Under the pieces are notes generated by a model. The model was given only the letters and a program-made list of their open reading frames with translations, made no database searches and had not been told where the DNA came from. A stretch of DNA of 64,000 nucleotides, from contig NZ_JNLE01000003.1 of assembly GCF_000702945.1 (NCBI RefSeq), positions 2,527,501 to 2,591,500 of the forward strand, read 5' to 3'. This stretch comes from Clostridium sp. KNHs205 (GTDB taxonomy: Bacteria > Bacillota > Clostridia > Lachnospirales > Lachnospiraceae). Below, one piece after another: positions 1 to 8,534 of the stretch. The position numbers and the translations under genes were made by a program. Every line of letters starts with the position of its first letter. The first letter of the stretch is position 1.

Positions 1-38
1 TCAGAAATATAAACAAAACATAAAAGGAGAGTGAAACA

Positions 39-1028
39 ATGGAATACAAGAGTACAGACATTAAGAAGATTATTGAGGAAATTCTAGAACAGAAGAAAGA
101 CAAAGGTGGATTAAAATCCCTTTATTTCGTTGGATGCGGTGGTTCATTAGGGGCGCTTTATCCTGCAAAGACATTTATGGAAAGAGAGTGTGCAGGTATT
201 AAGTCTGCCTGGATAAACAGCAATGAATTTGTTCACAGTATGCCAAAGGATTTTGGAGAGAATTCTATCATCTGCCTTGCCTGCCATAAAGGAAATACGC
301 CGGAAACAATCCGTGCAGCAGCACTTGGCAAAGAAGCAGGTGCAACTGTTATAATCCTGACCTGGTTACAGGAATCTGAAATCATCCAGTACGGTGATTA
401 TATTGTTCGTTATGCTTTTGGTGAGGATAAAGATATAGCAGGAGAAAAGACCATATGTGGATTGCTTGTTGCAGTTGAACTGCTGAATCAGACGAAAGGG
501 TATGAAAACTACGGTAACTTCCTGCAAGGTGTTGGCATGATCGATCGTATCGTAAAAAATGCATGCAAACATGTAGAGAAACGTGCACTGGTATTTGCAG
601 AAAACCACAAAGACGATGATGTAATCTACACAATGGCCAGTGGCGCCGGATATGGTGCGGCATATATGGAAAGTATCTGTATCTTCATGGAAATGCAGTG
701 GATTAATTCAAACAGCATTCACAGCGGTGAGTATTTTCATGGTCCCTTCGAAATAACAGATGCAAATATCCCCTTTGTAATACAGATTTCAGAAGGACCA
801 ACCCGTCCATTGGATGAGAGGGCATTGAAGTTTTTAACTACCTATGCGAAGCGTATCGAAGTTCTGGATGCGAAGGAGCTCGGACTTTCCACGATTGATT
901 CCTCTGTTGTTGATTACTTTAACCATTCGTTGTTCAACAATGTATATCCGGTTTATAACCAGGCACTTGCAATGGTGCGTGAGCATCCGCTGAGTACCCG
1001 TCGTTATATGTGGAAGGTTGAGTATTAA
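39..1028 (+). CDS. frlB: Fructoselysine-6-phosphate deglycase (SIS domain)
   Basis: Predicted to split fructoselysine 6-phosphate into lysine and glucose 6-phosphate in the cytoplasm, the second step of Amadori-product catabolism. The 329-residue protein shows two sugar-isomerase (SIS) halves. A phosphosugar-binding loop (FVGCGGSLGA) lies near residue 30, and a second lobe contains SGEYFHGPFE. The C-terminal tail HPLSTRRYMWKVEY is typical of FrlB and argues against a glutamine-fructose-6-phosphate aminotransferase. The start follows a clear AAAGGAG at 24-30. The PfkB kinase next door supports the frl assignment. Transporter and regulator genes of the pathway must lie upstream of the window. 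A related deglycase for another Amadori substrate (for example glucoselysine) cannot be excluded. Confidence 0.85.
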   Translation: MEYKSTDIKKIIEEILEQKKDKGGLKSLYFVGCGGSLGALYPAKTFMERECAGIKSAWINSNEFVHSMPKDFGENSIICLACHKGNTPETIRAAALGKEAGATVIILTWLQESEIIQYGDYIVRYAFGEDKDIAGEKTICGLLVAVELLNQTKGYENYGNFLQGVGMIDRIVKNACKHVEKRALVFAENHKDDDVIYTMASGAGYGAAYMESICIFMEMQWINSNSIHSGEYFHGPFEITDANIPFVIQISEGPTRPLDERALKFLTTYAKRIEVLDAKELGLSTIDSSVVDYFNHSLFNNVYPVYNQALAMVREHPLSTRRYMWKVEY

Positions 1029-1100
1029 TTTGGCAGTGAAGAAAAGTAGGAGAGTAAAGAGTGAAAGGTAAAATCTTACACTCGCCCTGATTTTGTAAAC

Positions 1101-1135
1101 GTGCTATAGCAAGCCTTAAGATTGCTAAAGAGCAC
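1101..1135 (+). other. Intercistronic stem-loop between frlB and frlD
   Basis: GTGCT-a-TAGCAA pairs with TTGCTA-aag-AGCAC around a 9-nt loop. There is no T-run, so this is more likely an mRNA processing or stability element than a terminator. It lies just upstream of the frlD ribosome binding site. Confidence 0.4.
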
Positions 1136-1152
1136 ATAGATAGGAGCCCAGA

Positions 1153-2040
1153 ATGAAGAATTGTAGAATTATTTCCATTGGAGATAATGTATGTGATAAG
1201 TATCTTTCCCGTGGAAAAATGTATCCTGGCGGACAGTGTGTAAATACTTGTGTTTATGCGAAAATGAATGGCATGGATACTGCCTATCTTGGGAAATATG
1301 GAAGTGATGAAGTTGCAAAATATGTACAGAAAACCTTAAAAGACATTGGAGTTGATGACAGCCATAGCCGTCATTTTGAAGGAGAGAATGGATTTGCTTT
1401 GGTTACTTTGTTTAACAATGACCGCGTATTTTTAGGATCTAATAAGGGCGGAATAGCAAAGGAACACCCTTTTGATTTTACACAGGAAGACTATGAGTAT
1501 ATCAAAAACTTTCAGATTATATATACAAATTTAAATAGTTATATAGAAGAAAATCTAGCAGAATTGAAGGAAACAGGCATACCGATTGCTTATGATTTTT
1601 CTACCAGATGGACTGATGAATACTTAGAAAAGGTGTGTCCGCATATTACTGTGGCTATTCTGTCCTGTGCACATTTGACAGCGGAACAACGTGAGAGTGA
1701 AATGAAAAAGGTTCAGGAGTTTGGGGTTCCCATTGTCCTTGGAACAATCGGTGAAGAAGGGTCTTATGTTCTCTATAAAAATAAGTTTATATATGCTTTG
1801 GCAGTTCAGGCAGATGATGTAATTGATACCATGGGGGCAGGTGATTCTTACTTTGCTACTTTTCTTTACTCCCTGCTGGAATCCTCAAAAACAGGGGAGC
1901 TTTTAGAAGGCACGGAGGAAGAAATGACTGAACGCCTGAAAGCTGCTATGAATAAAGGTGCCGTATTTTCTGCAAAGGTTTGTGCCATGGAAGGTGCCTT
2001 TGGATATGGTACCCGGATAGTAGGAAAAACAGAAGTATAA
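1153..2040 (+). CDS. frlD: Fructoselysine 6-kinase (PfkB family)
   Basis: Ribokinase-family sugar kinase of 295 residues, predicted to phosphorylate fructoselysine at C6 with ATP to give the FrlB substrate. The N-terminal sugar-binding signature (YPGGQCVNTCVYAK) lies near residue 25. The C-terminal PfkB signature DTMGAGDSYFAT contains the catalytic-base Asp at residue 231. Length and compact lid match FrlD better than fructokinases. The ATG follows TAGGAGC. It lies 124 bp after frlB on the same strand, with an intercistronic hairpin between them. Substrate identity is inferred mainly from the pairing with frlB. Confidence 0.82.
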   Translation: MKNCRIISIGDNVCDKYLSRGKMYPGGQCVNTCVYAKMNGMDTAYLGKYGSDEVAKYVQKTLKDIGVDDSHSRHFEGENGFALVTLFNNDRVFLGSNKGGIAKEHPFDFTQEDYEYIKNFQIIYTNLNSYIEENLAELKETGIPIAYDFSTRWTDEYLEKVCPHITVAILSCAHLTAEQRESEMKKVQEFGVPIVLGTIGEEGSYVLYKNKFIYALAVQADDVIDTMGAGDSYFATFLYSLLESSKTGELLEGTEEEMTERLKAAMNKGAVFSAKVCAMEGAFGYGTRIVGKTEV

Positions 2041-2081
2041 TTAAAAATAAAGTATAATCAAAAACAAATGGAGGAGACAAA

Positions 2082-2495
2082 ATGAAACCAGATATATATG
2101 AAAATGTGAAGGAAGGAATCCTGTGTGTATATAAAAATGAAAAATGGCTGGTAAGCATAAAGAACTGGAAGCCGGACAATGATATTGAGGGTATTGTCCA
2201 CTTAGAAGTTCATCATTCAACTGATGAACAATTTATTCTTGCAGCGGGTAAAGCAATTTTGATTACTGCTGAGCGTGAAGATGACAAATTTAAAATTGAA
2301 CTGACTTTAATGGAAAAGGGTAAGGTTTATAATGTTCCGGCTGAATGCTGGTTTTACTCGATTACACAAAAAGATACAAAGATGATGTATGTTCAGGATT
2401 CCAATTGTTCAATGGATAATAGTGATTTCTGTGAACTTTCAAAAGAAGAAATTGAATATATTCAAACAAATGCACGCAGACTTTTCACAGAATAG
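2082..2495 (+). CDS. Small cupin-like protein of the frl operon
   Basis: Unnamed 137-residue cytoplasmic protein. The spacing of HHSTDEQFILAAG near residue 45 and KGKVYNVPAECWFYSI near residue 85 resembles the two conserved strands of a small cupin barrel, although the second motif lacks the usual metal-binding His. No signal peptide or membrane segment is seen. A good GGAGG precedes the ATG. Its place between the kinase and a HAD phosphatase in a co-directional run suggests a helper role in sugar-phosphate metabolism, perhaps epimerase or ligand binding. The precise function is unknown to me. Confidence 0.6.
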   Translation: MKPDIYENVKEGILCVYKNEKWLVSIKNWKPDNDIEGIVHLEVHHSTDEQFILAAGKAILITAEREDDKFKIELTLMEKGKVYNVPAECWFYSITQKDTKMMYVQDSNCSMDNSDFCELSKEEIEYIQTNARRLFTE

Positions 2496-2547
2496 AAGAT
2501 ATCGCTGATATAAAGGTGTGTTAGTTTGAAAGGGCAGGGTTATTAGA

Positions 2548-3180
2548 ATGGATAAAAAATATATTCTTTTTGATTTTGATGGTGTGATTGCAAATACAGA
2601 AGAAAGTAACGGTAATTATCTAAGACAAGCACTTGCATGCTTTGGCATCTCCTTAACAGAGGAAGAACGCAGCAGATTAATCGGGAAAAATAATCCGTCG
2701 CTATTAATTGAATTGCTGTCAAAATCGTCAGATCCTGTTACATTAGAGGAATTAAACAACAAACGGAGACAGATAGGAAATACATACGAAAACAGTAGTA
2801 TTGAACCTATGCCTGGATTAGTTGCTTTTATCAAAGACTATCGGTGTAAAGGGATCAAAACCGGTATAGTAACCTCGACCTCAACACGGCTTATCATTAC
2901 TGCGTTAAATCGTATGAATATGATGTCATTATTTGATGTGATTATTTGTGGTGACATGTGCACCAAAAGCAAACCGGATCCTGAGGGATATTTAAAGGCT
3001 ATGAAAATTCTTGGTGCAAAGCCGGAAGAATGTATTGTATTTGAAGATTCTCCGGCAGGAATACATGCAGCAAAAAGCGCTGGTGCATATGTTGCGGCAT
3101 ATTGTGGTTCAGGTATTAAGCAAGATATCAGGGAAGCAGATATTTCGGTTAACTCATTTCAGGAATATCATAAATCATAA
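2548..3180 (+). CDS. HAD-family phosphatase / beta-phosphoglucomutase-like
   Basis: A 210-residue haloacid-dehalogenase hydrolase with a helical cap. Motif I is FDFDGVI (nucleophile Asp9, acid/base Asp11), motif II TSTST near residue 110, motif III Lys in KSKPDPEGY near residue 145, and motif IV FEDSPAGIHAA near residue 170. The subfamily holds beta-phosphoglucomutases and small sugar phosphatases; I cannot choose between them. It is the last gene of the frl run. About 38 bp after its stop codon the DNA is interrupted by an IS1380 element, which separates it from a strong terminator at 4898-4933. Confidence 0.8.
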   Translation: MDKKYILFDFDGVIANTEESNGNYLRQALACFGISLTEEERSRLIGKNNPSLLIELLSKSSDPVTLEELNNKRRQIGNTYENSSIEPMPGLVAFIKDYRCKGIKTGIVTSTSTRLIITALNRMNMMSLFDVIICGDMCTKSKPDPEGYLKAMKILGAKPEECIVFEDSPAGIHAAKSAGAYVAAYCGSGIKQDIREADISVNSFQEYHKS

Positions 3181-3218
3181 AGCATCATAAAATATTTTAT
3201 TGATTAAATAATATTTAT

Positions 3219-4872
3219 CCTGAATTATTCATGATAACTCATCTAACGGTGCGTCGCACCGCATAGTTACTGTATTTTCATCTATTTATTGCTTTCACCT
3301 AAAAAGTGAAGTCAAAACAATAGAAAAAGAGTTTCAACTTTGTTAAAATGTAGTCACCACAACAAACATCAACACAAAGGAGAAACCCTTATGTCTAGTT
3401 TAATGGCACTTCGTTCCGAAAGCAATAGTAAGATTAAAATAAATTTTGATGGAGGCGATTTATCCTCCGATGCAGGGATGCTCTTACTCAAAGAGTTTAT
3501 CTGCAAAATCGGTCTCGACAAGCTGATTGAACAGCATTTTCAGACCAATGATAAGACTCTTCGTATCCACAAGGATGGCGAAAACCTGCTACAGAAAATG
3601 TATCAGCAGTTAGCAGGCTACTTTACTGATGATGATTCGGATGAGCTGACCACAGACCCTATTTTTACAACTTTGCTCGATAAGGATTCTTTGGCTTCAC
3701 AACCCACAATGTCACGCTTTTTCAACCGAATGGATGACATTACGCTGATGCAAATGGACTGGATTTTATATCTTATTCGTAAGAAAATATATTCCATCCG
3801 TAAGCCGGATATGGTGCTATTTGATATTGATTCCACCCTGTTTGATACCTTTGGAAATCAGGAGGGTGAAGGCTTCAACTACCATTACTCGAATCATGGA
3901 TATCATCCTCTCCTCTGCTATGATGGTTTGACTGGTGACTTGTTAAAGGCTATGCTCAGGCCTGGCGCAGTTTATACCTCCACTGATTGCTGTCAGTTTT
4001 TGAAGCCTCTGTTGATGGAGTACCTAGAGGATTATCCTGAGGTAGCTCTTTATCTTCGTGGAGACAGTGGCTTTGCGTGTCCAGAGTTATTTGAGTTGTT
4101 AGAGACCAATGGTACTTCCTATGCCATCCGCCTCAAAGTAAATGAAACGCTAAAAAATCTGACAGAACCTCTTGAGAAAGAATTAGATGAGATTACTGCG
4201 GATAATAAGGGGGATTATGCAGTAGTATATGGTGAATTCCGTTATGCAGCTGCAAGCTGGGGGCAAACTAGACGTGTTATCGTAAAGATTGAAAAACCAG
4301 CAAATCAGCTTGTGTATATGCACACATTCATCGTAACAAACATGGATTTAAAACCAACAGAAATCATACGATTCTATTGTAACCGTGGCAAAATGGAGAA
4401 CTTTATCAAGGAATCCAAAAGTGGTTTTGACATGGATACCATGTCTAGCCGCAGCATGCTTATAAACTCCAATAGAATGCAGATTTCGGTACTGGTCTAT
4501 AACATTTTCAACTGGTTTCGTCGTCTCGTACTTCCACCGTCTATGAGGAAATTTCAAATAGATACGGTTCGGCTGAAGTTGTTGAAAATCGCAGCTAAGA
4601 TGGTGCACTCAGCAAGATATATTACATTCAAACTTTGTAGTAGTTGCCCTTATAAGGAAGCATTTATCGAAACATTGAATAATATCAGACTACTTCCAAA
4701 GTTGGAATAACCTAATGATGAACCTTGACAGCTCAAAATGATAATTGTGGATACTACAGGGATTTTCTACCCTTTTTTAATGGTGAATTCATTAATTTAT
4801 CAACAAAAATGAGCTACAATGGTAAATCGGTGGGTAGATTATTTTTTTCTACATCACCATGAATAATTCAGG
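3219..4872 (+). mobile_element. Intact IS1380-family insertion sequence
   Basis: A 1654-bp element bounded by perfect 15-bp terminal inverted repeats, CCTGAATTATTCATG at 3219-3233 and its complement at 4858-4872. It is flanked by a 5-bp target duplication TTTAT at 3214-3218 and 4873-4877. It carries one uninterrupted transposase gene. Family size, terminal ends and duplication length fit IS1380. A GC-rich hairpin (CGGTGC-gtc-GCACCG, 3247-3261) lies inside the left end ahead of the gene. With both ends and the transposase intact it may still be active. Confidence 0.9.
3391..4710 (+). CDS. IS1380-family DDE transposase
   Basis: Transposase of 439 residues that would cut and join the 15-bp ends of the surrounding element. 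I start it at 3391, where AAAGGAG lies 8 nt upstream. An upstream in-frame TTG at 3340 has no ribosome site. Catalytic acidic residues are visible in FDIDSTLFD (Asp145/Asp147), in LRGDSGFA, and in KMENFIKESK near the end, consistent with the DDE_Tnp_1 group of IS1380. The reading frame is complete with no frameshift. The gene runs in the same direction as the frl genes, so some frl transcription may enter it. Confidence 0.9.
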   Translation: MSSLMALRSESNSKIKINFDGGDLSSDAGMLLLKEFICKIGLDKLIEQHFQTNDKTLRIHKDGENLLQKMYQQLAGYFTDDDSDELTTDPIFTTLLDKDSLASQPTMSRFFNRMDDITLMQMDWILYLIRKKIYSIRKPDMVLFDIDSTLFDTFGNQEGEGFNYHYSNHGYHPLLCYDGLTGDLLKAMLRPGAVYTSTDCCQFLKPLLMEYLEDYPEVALYLRGDSGFACPELFELLETNGTSYAIRLKVNETLKNLTEPLEKELDEITADNKGDYAVVYGEFRYAAASWGQTRRVIVKIEKPANQLVYMHTFIVTNMDLKPTEIIRFYCNRGKMENFIKESKSGFDMDTMSSRSMLINSNRMQISVLVYNIFNWFRRLVLPPSMRKFQIDTVRLKLLKIAAKMVHSARYITFKLCSSCPYKEAFIETLNNIRLLPKLE

Positions 4873-4897
4873 TTTATTAATCAAATAATATTAAGGG

Positions 4898-4933
4898 TCC
4901 TCGAATCATATATAATTGATTCGAGGATTTTTT
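4898..4933 (+). terminator. Strong intrinsic terminator, original end of the frl operon
   Basis: A perfect 11-bp stem (TCCTCGAATCA with TGATTCGAGGA), an 8-nt loop and a following T-run. It lies just outside the right end of the IS. Joining the IS flanks puts it about 60 bp after the HAD gene stop, so it most likely terminated the frl operon before insertion. Confidence 0.85.
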
Positions 4934-5143
4934 AGTCCTTTAAAAACTATCATATTAATGAATTGTGAAAATTGATGACAACTTATAATTTTTATGGTAA
5001 TCTGATAATTGTAAAATGTAAATAATTAACATAAATGCACCTTGTTTAACTGCAATTCTATAAATATTATACAGTGAGGCAAGAGAACAAAACAATCCGA
5101 TTTGACAATTACAATAACCTGGTTAAAAGGATAGGTTGGAAAG
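4934..5143 (+). other. Leader of the two-component/ABC locus
   Basis: AT-rich noncoding DNA between the frl terminator and the sensor kinase. I find no clear sigma-A promoter. TTGACA at 5102-5107 lacks a good -10 and is very close to the start codon. No hairpin of note. The promoter of the kinase gene should nevertheless be here. Confidence 0.3.
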
Positions 5144-6952
5144 ATGCATAAAATAATTACCAAAATATTATTATCCATGAATCTGTTTCGGAAATTAATG
5201 ATTATGTTACTGCTGATATCAATACTTCCAATTATCCTGATACAGTCTGCTACCTACAAAATAAGTACTTCCACTATTGAACGGCAGACCAAGGAGCTGA
5301 TCAGGGCGAATCTTTTGCAATCCAGCATCAGTGTGACAGGTTTTTTTCATGTCTATGATAATATTATGCTGGATATCTATACAGATAACAGCTATATCGA
5401 GAACTTAAAATATATCAACGTCTGGGACACAAAAAAATATTACCAGGCAAAGCATCGAATTGAAGAAAAGCTTGAAGATATTGTTTATGTGTATTCGGAG
5501 ATACTTGGTATAGCGATTGTCGGGATAAATGGTGATGCTGTCTTTTATGATACAGTTACGCTGTCGGGAGAAGAGAGTTATTGTTTTGATATTAATAATA
5601 TAAGGACGAATGAAATGTTCAAAGAATCCCTGAAAGTAAAATATGCCATATATTCTGATACTGTCCGTAAGACGGATAAGAACTACGGAGACAGAAATTA
5701 TTTCTACATAGCTCATCAGCTGACAGATTTCAATAATTATAAAAACGGTCCGGTAGGAAGCATTATATTATGTATAGATGAGAGTGCACTTCAAAAGGTT
5801 TATTCCTCCGGTATGGATTTTCAATCCAATGTGACTTTCCTTATAGACCGGGAAGGAGATATCATATCCTTTCCTTTAGAGAACTACGCAGGGTTGAATT
5901 TATATAAAGAGTATGGGAATGAAAGTATGGAGAAAGCGGCGAAGAGCTTCTTTGAAAAGCAGAAATTCATGGCTGCAAAACAGCTGGAAGTGCATACCAG
6001 CAGTATAAAAGACGGAGTATTTACCCTAATTAGCGTACAGAATTTAACTTACGCCTTTAAGGATGTAGAGAATATCTCAAAAATCATTATATTAATTGGA
6101 ATTCTAATTGGTATCGTATGTATTATGATTGCTATGACTTTCGCAGCCAGTACAGACAGATCGGTTAAGAAAATCATACATGGAATGAAAAAAGCGGATC
6201 AGGGTGATTATGACGTCAGGATATTACTGGAGGGAAACGATGAATTTGCGAGAATTGCCAGCCATTTTAATGATATGATACTGCGGATAAAAGAATCCAA
6301 TCGCCAGGAAAAAGAAGCACTGCTGCGGAAGAAGAATGCAGAAATCAAATCTCTGGAGGCTCAGATCAATCCGCATTTTCTTTATAATACTTTAGATGCA
6401 ATTAATTGGGTTGCAGTAGAACATGAGGAAATCCATATCAGTAAGATGCTTATTCATTTAGCTGCCATCTTAAGATACAGTATTCAAAAAAGCAATGCAA
6501 TTGTGACTATTCAGGAGGAGCTTGAGTATTTAAAGAGGTATATCTATCTGCAGCAGGAGCGTTTTTGTTATTCCTTTCAATGTTTGATTCATATGGAGGA
6601 GGGAACCCAGTACAGTAAAATACATAAATTGCTCATACAGCCCTTAATTGAAAATACCATTGTCCACGGTTTTCCTGGAAAGACAGATCTTGACGAGATC
6701 CATATACTCATTCAGAAGCAAGGTGATGGGTGTATACAAATACAGGTAAAGGATAACGGAAAAGGTATGTCAAAGGAGCTGGTAGAGTTATTTAATAATT
6801 ATGATTCTCGAAGAGATAATATAGAAACAAGCATAGGCGTTAGAAATGTCATAACAAGATTACAATTATATTACGGCAGCAGCAGTTCCTTCCAGGTGGC
6901 TTCCGGAGAACAGGGAACAGTGGTAACAATAAGGATTCCCTATGAGATATAG
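5144..6952 (+). CDS. YesM-like sensor histidine kinase
   Basis: Membrane sensor of 602 residues. It has an N-terminal transmembrane helix (about 18-38), a roughly 270-residue extracytoplasmic dCache-like sensor, a second membrane helix (about 312-335), a HAMP segment and a His_kinase/HATPase_c pair. The phosphoacceptor is His411 in QINPHFLYNT. The ATP lid motifs are QPLIENTIVHG (N box) and DNGKGM (G1). This YesM/LytS-type layout normally pairs with an AraC-type regulator, which is the next gene (about 70 bp on). The following solute-binding protein and transporter suggest it senses a saccharide or its binding-protein complex. The ligand is not deducible. Confidence 0.88.
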   Translation: MHKIITKILLSMNLFRKLMIMLLLISILPIILIQSATYKISTSTIERQTKELIRANLLQSSISVTGFFHVYDNIMLDIYTDNSYIENLKYINVWDTKKYYQAKHRIEEKLEDIVYVYSEILGIAIVGINGDAVFYDTVTLSGEESYCFDINNIRTNEMFKESLKVKYAIYSDTVRKTDKNYGDRNYFYIAHQLTDFNNYKNGPVGSIILCIDESALQKVYSSGMDFQSNVTFLIDREGDIISFPLENYAGLNLYKEYGNESMEKAAKSFFEKQKFMAAKQLEVHTSSIKDGVFTLISVQNLTYAFKDVENISKIIILIGILIGIVCIMIAMTFAASTDRSVKKIIHGMKKADQGDYDVRILLEGNDEFARIASHFNDMILRIKESNRQEKEALLRKKNAEIKSLEAQINPHFLYNTLDAINWVAVEHEEIHISKMLIHLAAILRYSIQKSNAIVTIQEELEYLKRYIYLQQERFCYSFQCLIHMEEGTQYSKIHKLLIQPLIENTIVHGFPGKTDLDEIHILIQKQGDGCIQIQVKDNGKGMSKELVELFNNYDSRRDNIETSIGVRNVITRLQLYYGSSSSFQVASGEQGTVVTIRIPYEI

Positions 6953-7022
6953 CTTAAATAAGTCAAGGGAACAAAGAAACCAAGGTAAGAAATCATGAAA
7001 TATGGTGAATCGGAGGAGACGT

Positions 7023-8534
7023 ATGCGAATTCTGATAGTAGAAGATGAACCAAAAACAAGAGAAGGTTTAGTTAGCATTATCAGTAAATTTACGGAGTAT
7101 GAAATCTGTGGTATTGCCTCAGATGGGACGGAAGGAATAGGAAAAATAAAAGAATTAAAACCTGACCTTATCATAACAGACATACAGATGCCGGAAATGG
7201 ATGGCTTAACCATGCTGCGGCAGGTGGAGCAGGATAACCTCTCTTATTATGCATTGATTCTTACCGGTTACTCCTCCTTTGAATATGCCAGAACTGCTTT
7301 GCAGCTGGGGGTAATAGATTATATCTTAAAACCCGTTGATACCGTTAGTTTTCTATCTTTATTACGTGAAACAGAGACTAAGATAAGAAAAGAAGAGCAG
7401 CAGAAAATTGATACGGCTCATTTAATCTGGGGGCTGATGACCTGCAAACCACAGGTGAAAGAACAGCTCCTTCATCAGCTGGCGCTGCAGTTACATGTAA
7501 ATGACAGGATGGAAATCACTCTTTTTTTGGTTAAACCGGACAGTATCGATCAGGAAACAGCTGATGAAATGCTCCATTGTATAAAGGAAAAGATGGATGA
7601 GCTGTGCATTATGAATATTCAGGTGGTGCATCTGCCTTCTTCCTATGGAATTCTAGTGCTTATAATGGATACGGAAAACAATAAGCATATAAGCAGGAGG
7701 TTTTCTACTTGCATTTTACCTTGCCTTCACAGAATTGGGGGATGTCATTGCAGCTACACAGCTATAACAGGACTGATTTTGATAAAAGAGGCAATAACGG
7801 AACTAAATAATCTATTATCCTATGGGTTTGTTTGCGGAAGTGAGGTCATATTGGATAAGGCAATGGTGGAAAAACTGACATTTACAGCAATCAGTTATCC
7901 AATGGATTTAGACAACCGTATCCGAAAGGAAATCATGAACGGAGATTATGAGAAGGCTTTGCGGACAAGTAACAGATTTAAGGAAGTAATCATTGAAAGC
8001 AAGGGCAGACCGGAGTTGATAAGAGAGTATACAGCCAGATATTCCTCCAGTATTTATAATGCTGCCAGGGAATACAACACTAAGACTGAGCCACTGCTGA
8101 TCTTTCACTATTTTATTAATAATATTATAGACAGCAAAACGAAAGCCGACCTTACAGCAAATTACGAAAAAATTGTAAATACTGTTCTGGCAATAGAACA
8201 CGAAGAAGCAGATATTGATAACTTAACGGTACTGAAAGTAATTAATTACATCCGAGATAATTATAGAAAGGATATTACCTTATCCGAAGCGGCTAATCTG
8301 GTGGGAGTAACGCCGGAATATCTGAGTAAATTATTCTCTCAGCAGATAAAAGTCAATTTCGTTGTTTTTTTAAGGAATTTTCGAATCAGCATAGCAAAAC
8401 GTATGTTATTATCCGGTAAATACCGAATACAGGAAGTTGCTGACCAGGTTGGATTTAAAGATCCCAAATACTTTAACAAGGTTTTCAAATCAGTCTGCGG
8501 TATTTCACCAACTGAGTACAAGAAGGTGATATGA
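7023..8534 (+). CDS. YesN-like response regulator, receiver plus AraC HTH
   Basis: Response regulator of 503 residues. I start at 7023 because GGAGG at 7012-7016 is correctly spaced for this ATG; an in-frame ATG seven codons earlier has no such site. The receiver (about 1-120) has acidic residues near 7-9, phosphoacceptor Asp53 in ITDIQMPEMDG and Lys in LKPVD. A long middle region of unknown fold follows. The last 100 residues form the double helix-turn-helix AraC domain (LSEAANLVGVTPEYLSKLF and IQEVADQVGFKDPKYFNKVF). It should be phosphorylated by the upstream kinase and activate the transporter genes at 9923-17364. Its stop codon overlaps the next start. Confidence 0.9.
   Translation: MRILIVEDEPKTREGLVSIISKFTEYEICGIASDGTEGIGKIKELKPDLIITDIQMPEMDGLTMLRQVEQDNLSYYALILTGYSSFEYARTALQLGVIDYILKPVDTVSFLSLLRETETKIRKEEQQKIDTAHLIWGLMTCKPQVKEQLLHQLALQLHVNDRMEITLFLVKPDSIDQETADEMLHCIKEKMDELCIMNIQVVHLPSSYGILVLIMDTENNKHISRRFSTCILPCLHRIGGCHCSYTAITGLILIKEAITELNNLLSYGFVCGSEVILDKAMVEKLTFTAISYPMDLDNRIRKEIMNGDYEKALRTSNRFKEVIIESKGRPELIREYTARYSSSIYNAAREYNTKTEPLLIFHYFINNIIDSKTKADLTANYEKIVNTVLAIEHEEADIDNLTVLKVINYIRDNYRKDITLSEAANLVGVTPEYLSKLFSQQIKVNFVVFLRNFRISIAKRMLLSGKYRIQEVADQVGFKDPKYFNKVFKSVCGISPTEYKKVI

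Noticed and set aside
934..1137. Minus-strand ORF of 67 codons at the frlB/frlD junction
   Set aside because: Overlaps frlB antisense, no ribosome site, and runs through the intercistronic hairpin.
5102..5107. TTGACA as -35 of the sensor kinase promoter
   Set aside because: No acceptable -10 at 16-18 bp, and the start site would fall on or beyond the start codon.
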